A model generated the notes under the pieces. That model had not been told where the DNA came from, did no database searches, and saw nothing but the letters and a program-made list of their open reading frames with translations. Below, one piece after another: positions 57,313-64,000 of a stretch of 64,000 bases of DNA. This stretch comes from Anaerolineaceae bacterium (GTDB lineage Bacteria; Chloroflexota; Anaerolineae; Aggregatilineales; Phototrophicaceae), in NCBI GenBank assembly GCA_002702065.1, contig NZXX01000009.1, positions 744,001 through 808,000 of the forward strand, written 5' to 3'. The first letter of the stretch is position 1. The number at the start of each line of letters is the position of its first letter. The position numbers and the translations under genes are program-made.

Positions 57313-58500
57313 ATGCGCAGTTTCGTCTCCCAGAGTGTCAAGAATCTCCGTCCGTCAGGTATCCGCCGCTACTTCGATATCGCCGCGACGATGGACAATG
57401 TGGTCAGCCTGGGGATCGGCGAGCCGGATTTTGCCACGCCCGACCATGTAACCGGGCAGGGTATGCAGTGCCTGCAAAATGGGCGGACCGGCTACACGGC
57501 CAACGCCGGGCTGCTGGAGCTGCGTCAGGCGATTTCGCAGTATGTCGAGCGCCTGTATGGCCTGCGCTACGACCCGAAAGAGGAAGTGCTGGTGACGGTT
57601 GGCGTCAGCGAAGCGATGTTTATCGCGCTGAAGGCGGTGCTGAACCCCGGCGAGGAAGTGCTGGTGGTCGAACCGTGTTTTGTGTCGAACCCGGCAGCGG
57701 TCGAGATGGCGGGTGGCGTGCCGGTTACAGTGGATACGTTTGTCGAAGATGACTTCCAGGTGACGGGCGCCGGGCTGGAAGCGAAGATTACGCCGCGCAC
57801 CAAAGCCATTCTCATCAGCTACCCCAGCAACCCGACCGGCGCGGTACTTTCCGAACAGAACCTGCGCCAGATCGCGGCGGTGGCGGAAAAGTACGATCTG
57901 GTCGTGATCTCGGATGAGATTTACGAACGGCTGATTTACAACCACACCCACATTAATTTTGCGACCCTGCCCGGTATGTACGAGCGTACCATCGTGCTGA
58001 GCGGTATGAGCAAGTCGTTTGCCATGACCGGCTGGCGCATTGGTTACGTCACGGCCCCGCCGGAACTGCTGGACGCGATGCGCAAGCTGCACCAGTACCT
58101 GATTATGTCCGCGCCAACGATGGGACAGGTCGCGGCAGTTGAGGCGCTGCTGCACGGCGAGGACGATGTGGCAACCATGCGCGCCCAGTATGACCGCCGT
58201 CGACAGATGATTGTCGATGGGTTTAATCAGATGGGGCTGACCTGCTTTGAGCCGCGTGGGGCATTTTATGCCTTCCCGAATATCAGCATAACCGGCCTGT
58301 CTTCTGCCGAGTTCTGCGAACATCTGCTGCTGGAAGAACAGGTGGCGGTGGTGCCCGGCAGCGCGTTTGGCCGCAGCGGTGAGGGTTTCATTCGCGCCAG
58401 CTATGCCACCAGTGAAGCCACCATCGAAACAGCGCTCGAACGGATGGCGCGGTTTGTACAACGCTGTACGGCTCCTGCGCTGGCGTCCTCAACGGCGTGA
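57313..58500 (+). CDS. Class I/II PLP-dependent aminotransferase
   Basis: 395 residues with AGAGGG before ATG 57313. The PLP-lysine motif is SGMSKSFAMTGWRIGY; other landmarks are NVVSLGIGEPDFATPDHV, GYTANAGLLELRQAI, SYPSNPTGAVLS and VISDEIYERLIY. This is the aspartate/aromatic aminotransferase fold I. Amino acid specificity cannot be told. It is a single-gene unit between the REP and the large histidine kinase. Confidence 0.95.
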   Translation: MRSFVSQSVKNLRPSGIRRYFDIAATMDNVVSLGIGEPDFATPDHVTGQGMQCLQNGRTGYTANAGLLELRQAISQYVERLYGLRYDPKEEVLVTVGVSEAMFIALKAVLNPGEEVLVVEPCFVSNPAAVEMAGGVPVTVDTFVEDDFQVTGAGLEAKITPRTKAILISYPSNPTGAVLSEQNLRQIAAVAEKYDLVVISDEIYERLIYNHTHINFATLPGMYERTIVLSGMSKSFAMTGWRIGYVTAPPELLDAMRKLHQYLIMSAPTMGQVAAVEALLHGEDDVATMRAQYDRRRQMIVDGFNQMGLTCFEPRGAFYAFPNISITGLSSAEFCEHLLLEEQVAVVPGSAFGRSGEGFIRASYATSEATIETALERMARFVQRCTAPALASSTA

Positions 58501-58633
58501 ATTTATCCTGAATATTTGGCCTGAAATCAGTGGTTTACTTGCAGTACCAATCCGTTTCTCGCATAATGGATGATATTGTGTAATCGCAATACATAATCGA
58601 TCCTGCATCGCTAACACACATCGGGCCGGATCA

Positions 58634-60964
58634 ATGAATACTGCACTTATTCCAATCCTGTTGCTTTCGGAACAATCCGCACAGTCGGAGATGATTTGCG
58701 GCGTTCTGAAAGATCAGGCTGAAATGACGGTTCTGCAAAACGCTCAATCCGCTTTGGGTGTTCTGGAGACTCAGAATTTCCGCCTGGTATTGATAGCCTC
58801 GAACACAAACAGCCCTGCGGTGTTTGAGACGGTGGCCGCTGCCCGGCTGTATGCCCCGGTCATCATGATTGCCGAAAACGGCGACGCAGCGGGTGCTGTT
58901 CAGGCCATGCGGTATGGCGCTTACGATTATCTGGTTCCCGACCAGAATTTCCCCGCCCAGATCCAACAAGCGATTCAAAAAGCACTCAACCCGGCAGACC
59001 GGGCCCTGTTCCGGTACGTTTACGATGACGCCCCCGTCATGATGTATCTGCTGGATCAGGATGGCGTTATCCGCGATGTCAACACGCGTTGTACGGTTGA
59101 AACCGGCTATCCGCGTGAAGCGCTGATCGGTCAGCATCTGACCACGCACCTGACGCCGATTTCATCTGCCCATGTGCACGAAACGTGCCTGCCCCGCTTG
59201 TGGCGCGATGGCCGCATCAGCAATGTCGCGCATCAGCACCGGCGGCAGGACGGCACCGTCATTGATGTGCTGTTAAGTGCGACCACGGTCAGGGACATCA
59301 GCGGGCAGATGCTGGCCGTTGCTGTTGTTCAGAATATCACCGGTCAAAAGCAGATCGAGCGCGCAGAACGTGAACAGCGGGTGCTGGCCGAAGCGCTGCG
59401 CGACACCACGGCTGCGCTCAACAGCACGCTGGATTTTGATGAGGTGCTGGACCTGATTCTGGCGAATGTGGCACGCGTCGTGCCCTACGATACCGGCAAT
59501 ATTATGTTGATTGAGGCTGGCAGGGCGCGGATGGTGCGCAACCAGCGTGCCAGCGAACCGGGGCTTGAAATCAAAGTGCCCACCGCTGCCTTCGCCATTG
59601 AGGATACACCGACGCTGTATTGGATGTACATAAACGCGCGGCCCCTCGCCATACCGGATACACGTGAATATGCGCCCTGGGTCGATCTCCCGCAGTCGGC
59701 CTGGATACGCTCTTTTGTCGGTGCCCCGATCATCAATGACGGTCAGGTTATCGGTTATCTGACCCTGAACAGCGCGACCAAGGATACATTCCATCGCCAG
59801 CATGCGGAACGACTGGCGATCTTTGCCCATCATGCGGGCATCGCTATCCGTAATGCCCGGTTATTCGACTCGGTGCAGCGTTATGCTGGCGAACTGGAAA
59901 ACCGGGTCGCCCGGCGCACTGCCCAGCTCAACCTGGAACGTAACCAACTGCATGCTATTCTGGAAGCAACTGGCGAAGGCATTGTCTACACCATTGATGG
60001 CCAGATCGAGTATGTGAATCAGGCCATCACCCGGCTGACCGGCTATACGCTCGATGAACTGGTTGGCACCCCTCTGTCGATGATTAACCCGTCGCTGGCA
60101 GACAACGAGACGTGGGAGATGGTTGACGAGAACCTGAAGCGGGGCGAAATCTGGCGTGGCGAAACACGGCTGCGGCGCAAGGATGGCAGCGAATTCGACG
60201 CCGGAATTACCGTCTCACCCAGCAGCCAGCCCGGCGACCGGCGGGTGCGGTCTGTGTCGGTGGTGCGCGACATCAGCCAGGCCAAGCAGCTCGAATCCGA
60301 AAAGTCTCGTTTTATTGCTACCGCCTCGCACGAGTTGCGGACACCGATCACCAACGTGCTGACACGCCTCTACCTAATGAAACGTCAGCCCGAAAAAATG
60401 CACGAGCATATATCCGTGCTCGATGAAGTGGCCCGCCGCATGCAGCAGTTAATTGAGGACCTGCTGGATTTATCGCGTTTCGAACGTGGCAACATTCAAC
60501 TGGAACGGCAGCCGATGGAGTTGCAGCAAATCCTCAGCGACGTCGTGCGTATCCAGTATGCCGAAGCACGTGTGAAGAATATCAACCTGATTATTGATCT
60601 GACCCCGACCCCGCAATATATTGAAGGCGACCCGGAACGACTCGCCCAGGTCATTACCAACCTCGTAACCAACAGTCTGGCGTATACACCCAGTGGAGGT
60701 CAGGTACGGGTAGCCTTGACAACACAAGACGGTAATGCCATTATCAGCGTAGAGGACACGGGCATCGGTATTCCGCCGGAATATCTGAGCCGTGTTTTTG
60801 AACCGTTCGTGCGTGTGAATGACAAGATCAAAGGCACAGGGCTGGGCCTGAGTATCGCGAAAGAAATCGTCGAATTGCATGACGGCGATATCAGCGTGAC
60901 CAGCGAACCAGGCAACGGAAGCTGTTTCCGTGTTACGCTCAAGTTGATGTCTGTGCCAGCTTGA
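58634..60964 (+). CDS. PAS-GAF-PAS histidine kinase with degenerate N-terminal receiver
   Basis: 776 residues, no TM. The first ~115 residues have a receiver fold (ILLLSEQSAQSEMICGVL ... MRYGAYDYLVPDQN) but the acidic pair, the phospho-Asp (LVLIASNTNSP) and the Lys are missing. Then PAS (YVYDDAPVMMYLLDQDGVIRDVNTRC), GAF (~245-420), PAS (HAILEATGEGIVYTIDGQIEYVNQAITRLTGYT) and the kinase core with His566 in SHELRTPITN, LVTNSLAYTPSGG, VEDTGIGIPP and GTGLGLSIAKEI. It is a cytoplasmic sensor. The next gene begins 14 bases after its stop and probably belongs to its system; no response regulator is adjacent. Confidence 0.95.
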   Translation: MNTALIPILLLSEQSAQSEMICGVLKDQAEMTVLQNAQSALGVLETQNFRLVLIASNTNSPAVFETVAAARLYAPVIMIAENGDAAGAVQAMRYGAYDYLVPDQNFPAQIQQAIQKALNPADRALFRYVYDDAPVMMYLLDQDGVIRDVNTRCTVETGYPREALIGQHLTTHLTPISSAHVHETCLPRLWRDGRISNVAHQHRRQDGTVIDVLLSATTVRDISGQMLAVAVVQNITGQKQIERAEREQRVLAEALRDTTAALNSTLDFDEVLDLILANVARVVPYDTGNIMLIEAGRARMVRNQRASEPGLEIKVPTAAFAIEDTPTLYWMYINARPLAIPDTREYAPWVDLPQSAWIRSFVGAPIINDGQVIGYLTLNSATKDTFHRQHAERLAIFAHHAGIAIRNARLFDSVQRYAGELENRVARRTAQLNLERNQLHAILEATGEGIVYTIDGQIEYVNQAITRLTGYTLDELVGTPLSMINPSLADNETWEMVDENLKRGEIWRGETRLRRKDGSEFDAGITVSPSSQPGDRRVRSVSVVRDISQAKQLESEKSRFIATASHELRTPITNVLTRLYLMKRQPEKMHEHISVLDEVARRMQQLIEDLLDLSRFERGNIQLERQPMELQQILSDVVRIQYAEARVKNINLIIDLTPTPQYIEGDPERLAQVITNLVTNSLAYTPSGGQVRVALTTQDGNAIISVEDTGIGIPPEYLSRVFEPFVRVNDKIKGTGLGLSIAKEIVELHDGDISVTSEPGNGSCFRVTLKLMSVPA

Positions 60965-60978
60965 TCAAGGATGGGTCT

Positions 60979-61617
60979 ATGACGGATTTTGGCCTTGGGA
61001 ATCGTCAAAAAAACGAACTTGAATACACCATCGAAGAGCTTGAAAAGATTGTTCTCGAACGCCGCCGGCAGCGTGAACATCTCGCCACGCTGACCCGCAG
61101 CTTTACCGACAAGCTGTTTACGGCGCTTCAGACAGCGGTGGTCGATATGCGGGATCGCGGCCTGATTGAACTGGGCGAACCGCGTCAGATCGAACATCCG
61201 GCAGGCGGTGGGCGGCGGGCGCTGCGTGTGCCGATTGAGGACTGGGGCATCATCTTTGTGCCACTGGTCGGGGCGGCCCGGCCCAACATTCGCGACGAGG
61301 CCCAGATCGCCGGGGCATCTTTTAAGCAGATTTGCGGGCGTATTGCCGTGTTCATCGGCAGCGAACCGGACGAAGAATCGTTTTACGACTTCATCATCCT
61401 GCCCGATGGCTCGTGGTTTGCCTGGGGGTATGGCTGGCCCCGGCAGGATTCGACCATCGACGAAACGGACTTTACGCTGCTGGCTTATGGCCTGTTAAAC
61501 AGCTTTGTCAAAGACATTTTCGTGACCTGGCGTGCCCGCCGTGATACGACACTGGGTATGGCCATGGATGCGCGCAAGCGGTCCTATGTGTTCGGTCTGC
61601 CCGGCGACGAAGCCTGA
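60979..61617 (+). CDS. Hypothetical protein linked to the PAS-GAF kinase
   Basis: 212 residues from ATG 60979 with AAGGAT upstream. An N-terminal coiled-coil-like segment (NELEYTIEELEKIVLERRRQREHLATLTRSF) precedes an alpha/beta part (DWGIIFVPLVGAARPNIRDEAQIAG ... DFIILPDGSWFAWGYGWP). No family is recognised. Tight spacing to the kinase suggests it is an output or signal-binding partner. Confidence 0.7.
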   Translation: MTDFGLGNRQKNELEYTIEELEKIVLERRRQREHLATLTRSFTDKLFTALQTAVVDMRDRGLIELGEPRQIEHPAGGGRRALRVPIEDWGIIFVPLVGAARPNIRDEAQIAGASFKQICGRIAVFIGSEPDEESFYDFIILPDGSWFAWGYGWPRQDSTIDETDFTLLAYGLLNSFVKDIFVTWRARRDTTLGMAMDARKRSYVFGLPGDEA

Positions 61618-61764
61618 GAATTTTTATCGCATTGCCACCAATTACATACCTGACCGGGGTTGGCAGATGGACATCGCTGCTGGTGATTCGGCGCACTTTT
61701 CGGAAAACGTTTCACCCGCCCGGCTCATGCCGCATTCCCCTGGACGATACTAAAATTTGCCACC

Positions 61765-62589
61765 ATGCCCTACTCATCTTTTGACATCGCAACAGCCTGC
61801 CTTCAGGCGGGCGAACTGCCGGACGCGCTGGCCGCGCTCGACACCCATCTGGCACAGCACCCGGCAGACGACGCAGCCCGGCGGATGCGAATCGGCATTC
61901 TGCGGCATCTGGGTGACGCGCAGCAGGTGCAGGCCGCACTCGATGATGTGCAGCATTTGACCGACCCGCAGCCCGCCGACCGGATTCAGCAGTCGCTGCT
62001 GCTGGAACAGGCTGGCCGCATTGACGAGGCGCGCCACTGTCTGGCCGATGCGCACATGCGCTGGCCGCAGGATGAACGCCTGACCGAGCGTTATCTGAAT
62101 CTGCTGCTGGCCCACGATCTGGCCGCGGACGCGCTGGTGATGATCCGGCAGCAGCCGCAAACCTGGCGCTGGCTGCAATGGGAGGGCGACGCGCTGGTCC
62201 GGCTGGGTGACGATCTGATGGCAACGGCGCGATATGGGCTGGCATTGGCCCAGCTTGATGCCCAGATAACATCGGACAACGCGCTTTACTTTGGCCCGAT
62301 TCAGGCGCGACTGCTGCTGGCGCGGGCCGCAGCCTACCAGCGGCTCGATATGCTGGATCAGGCGGACCCCCTCTATGCGGCGGCTGAGGCGCTCATCCCC
62401 AATGACCCGACGATCCCGTTTAACCGGGGGCTGCTGGCCTGGCGGCGCGATGAGCAGGCCGAGGCACTGCGCCTGTGCCGGGCTGCGCTGGCCGCGTCGA
62501 ACGAGTCGCTGCGCACCCGACTGCTGGCTGATCTGGCGGCAGATTCCCGCTTTGAGCCGCTGTTGCTGGCCCTGACTATGAAGGAATAA
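61765..62589 (+). CDS. TPR-repeat protein
   Basis: 274 residues. Repeated helical hairpins match the TPR pattern: ACLQAGELPDALAALDTHLAQHPADDAARRM, LEQAGRIDEARHCLADAHMRWPQDERL, AYQRLDMLDQADPLYAAAEALIPNDPTIPFNRGLLAWRRDEQAEALRLC. No signal peptide. It probably holds protein partners together. It is six bases from the next gene, so an operon of three genes with it is likely. Confidence 0.8.
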   Translation: MPYSSFDIATACLQAGELPDALAALDTHLAQHPADDAARRMRIGILRHLGDAQQVQAALDDVQHLTDPQPADRIQQSLLLEQAGRIDEARHCLADAHMRWPQDERLTERYLNLLLAHDLAADALVMIRQQPQTWRWLQWEGDALVRLGDDLMATARYGLALAQLDAQITSDNALYFGPIQARLLLARAAAYQRLDMLDQADPLYAAAEALIPNDPTIPFNRGLLAWRRDEQAEALRLCRAALAASNESLRTRLLADLAADSRFEPLLLALTMKE

Positions 62590-62594
62590 CCCGT

Positions 62595-63371
62595 ATGCCT
62601 ACTGCACTGGCGCTTCTGTATCATGACCCGGAAGGTCGCCTCATCGACGATGTGCGACGTGCCCTGCCGCTGTTGACTGACATTTTTGAAGGTATCGCCA
62701 TCTGCGCTAGTCCGCAGGCCAACAACCAGGCGCTGCAATTGTGGCAGTCTGTTGGGGCACAGGTCGAGGTTGAATCGCGTGGTGATGACGCACCCATATA
62801 CCGGCTCGGTGCGGCCCGGCGCACAGCGGTGACGCTCGCGCTGCAAGGGGGGCCGGAACACGCCCTGTACTGCGATGGCGACCGCATTGTCCACTGGGCG
62901 CAGCGGTATCCCGATGAACTGCGACAGGTCGCGGCGGCGGTTCAGCAGTACGATTTTACGGTGCTGGGGCGCAGCCAGCGGGCTTTTGACTCGCACCCCG
63001 GTGTGCAGCGCGATACGGAAGGCATTGTGAACACCGTGTTCCGGCGTATCACCGGTCTGGCCTGGGATATGGGGTCCGGGTCGCGCGGGGTGTCGCGGCG
63101 TGCGCTGGAGGCGATCCGGGCGCATTGTGACGACGACACCATCTGTGTGGATGTGACGTGGCCATTGTGCCTGCGTGAACAGGCGGCGTTCGATCTCGGC
63201 TATCGAGTGACAGAAGGGCTGGAGTTTGAAACCGGCGACGGTTACGGTCACCAGCGCACCGAAGGCGATTATGCCCGGTGGCTGGATTCGCTGGATGATG
63301 ATCCGCACCGCTGGGCGTATCGCACCAAAGTGGCCCACTTAATGATCGAAAAGATGCTCCCCTACGCATGA
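62595..63371 (+). CDS. Unknown protein with GT-A-like features
   Basis: 258 residues from ATG 62595 with AAGGAA upstream. LALLYHDPEGRLIDDVRRALPLLTDIFEGIAICAS and HALYCDGDRIVHWAQRYPDEL, which contains a DxD-like CDGD site, resemble a GT-A glycosyltransferase core; a later WDMGSGSRGVSRRALEAI is also consistent. It is short for the family and the assignment is weak. Its stop overlaps the start of the methyltransferase gene (ATGA). Confidence 0.6.
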   Translation: MPTALALLYHDPEGRLIDDVRRALPLLTDIFEGIAICASPQANNQALQLWQSVGAQVEVESRGDDAPIYRLGAARRTAVTLALQGGPEHALYCDGDRIVHWAQRYPDELRQVAAAVQQYDFTVLGRSQRAFDSHPGVQRDTEGIVNTVFRRITGLAWDMGSGSRGVSRRALEAIRAHCDDDTICVDVTWPLCLREQAAFDLGYRVTEGLEFETGDGYGHQRTEGDYARWLDSLDDDPHRWAYRTKVAHLMIEKMLPYA

Positions 63372-63877
63372 CTCACGACGAAATGGTCGCGCTGATCCGC
63401 AACGGCGTGGGACCGGCAGGCGGCACCTGGGCAGACTTTGGCGCTGGTGCTGGCAACTTTACCCGCGCCCTGCATGAACTGGTCGGCCCGCAGGCGATGA
63501 TCTATGCGGTTGACCGCGATGCTTACGCCCTGCGCCAGCAGCGTGATGTCATCACCATACAGGCGGATTTCACCGCGCCGCTTGAACTGCCGCCGCTCGA
63601 TGGTGTGCTGATGGCCAATGCGCTCCACTGGGTGCGCGATCAGCAATCGGTTCTCATCCGCATTGCTAGCTGCCTGCGGCCTGATGGGCGTTTGCTGCTG
63701 GTGGAATATGCCGTCGAACAGCCGCGCAGCTACATCCCCTTTCCGGTGCCCCTGACCCGCTTTGAGGCTTTGGCCCGACAGTCCGGTTTTGCCAGCGTGC
63801 AGCCCATCGGCACGCGCATCTCACCTTCCTCCGGGACCGGCATGTACGCCGCTGTGGCATTTAAAGCCATGACATAA
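63368..63877 (+). CDS. Class I SAM-dependent methyltransferase
   Basis: 169 residues. The SAM motif is TWADFGAGAGNFTRALHELV, followed by YAVDRDAYAL (acidic loop) and LMANALHWVRDQQSVLIRIASCLRPDGRLLLVEY. It overlaps the upstream gene by four bases, so both are coupled. The acceptor is unknown. It is the last gene in the window. Confidence 0.88.
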   Translation: MTHDEMVALIRNGVGPAGGTWADFGAGAGNFTRALHELVGPQAMIYAVDRDAYALRQQRDVITIQADFTAPLELPPLDGVLMANALHWVRDQQSVLIRIASCLRPDGRLLLVEYAVEQPRSYIPFPVPLTRFEALARQSGFASVQPIGTRISPSSGTGMYAAVAFKAMT

Positions 63878-63878
63878 G

Positions 63879-63913
63879 TTTTCAGTTGTCAGTTGCCAGT
63901 TTTCAGTTGTCAG
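63879..63913. repeat. Tandem TTTTCAGTTGTCAG repeats
   Basis: TTTTCAGTTGTCAG stands at 63879-63892 and again at 63900-63913 (21-base period). Similar CAG/CTG-rich text (ACTGTCAGCTGTCGACTGAC) lies in the gap at about 50675-50694. The remainder of the gap to the window end shows nothing else. Confidence 0.65.
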
Positions 63914-64000
63914 CCTTCAGCGGAGAGTGAATGGGTTGTTTCTGATCACTGTTCACGGTCAACGAGAAGCGCCCCGCAAAAATTCTTATTTTGATCCTAC

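Overview
The window looks like chromosomal DNA from a GC-rich (spot counts around 60 percent), free-living bacterium, most probably a member of the Chloroflexota (Anaerolineae-like). This is inferred from gene content and style: a class A penicillin-binding protein with a long Pro-rich cytoplasmic tail and a C-terminal beta domain, many secreted M23, beta-propeller and PASTA proteins, DUF6062-like and HTTM proteins, an archaeal-type HerA-NurA pair, and lipoprotein signals with Pro/Thr linkers. I see no rRNA, tRNA, prophage, plasmid or CRISPR features. Genes lie in short operons on both strands with clear Shine-Dalgarno sites.

Layout. 1-8.8 kb: a truncated glycoside-hydrolase-like protein, two tandem peroxiredoxins, a phosphotriesterase-family hydrolase, an OmpR-type two-component system, a beta-propeller protein and a PhyH-type dioxygenase. 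8.9-20.7 kb: small membrane proteins, GNAT, a LutA-like protein, a SIMPL-domain protein, a fucose-isomerase-like sugar isomerase, an AlkA-like glycosylase lacking the expected catalytic Asp, ferritin, two RDD proteins, a DAO-type oxidoreductase and a dienelactone-hydrolase relative. 20.9-26.6 kb: a receiver protein without its phospho-Asp, a split ThrE exporter, DUF554, two GNATs and a secreted sugar dehydrogenase.

26.7-32.3 kb is a DNA-processing block on the minus strand: nurA, a 202-residue HAS-like protein, a YCII protein, a 66-residue protein and herA, ending in a terminator, followed by two small proteins that resemble isolated histidine-kinase dimerisation (DHp) hairpins. 32.7-44.5 kb holds an alpha/beta hydrolase, SDR, M23 propeller protein, MBL hydrolase, a strikingly AT-rich HEPN-type gene (36770-38002; candidate defence or toxin RNase), Nudix, P1 peptidase, VKOR, a cytochrome c lipoprotein and the large PBP.

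44.6-50.6 kb is a redox-stress neighbourhood: three PPOX/F420-type flavin-reductase-fold proteins, a TetR regulator, YceI, thioredoxin, MerR and pirin. A palindrome CGGACTNTNGTCC occurs at the promoter of the PPOX pair and twice in front of yceI, pointing to a small TetR regulon. The thioredoxin promoter has the 19-bp spacer and central dyad typical of MerR-activated promoters.

50.7-64 kb: M23 peptidase, lipoprotein, PASTA protein, a vitamin K-dependent carboxylase-like HTTM protein, a RAYT transposase with REP-like hairpins beside and inside its gene, an aminotransferase, a large PAS/GAF histidine kinase and a run of poorly known proteins ending in a methyltransferase. The strongest candidates for something new are the HEPN gene, the stand-alone DHp-like pair next to herA-nurA, and the RAYT gene that carries its own REP hairpin.
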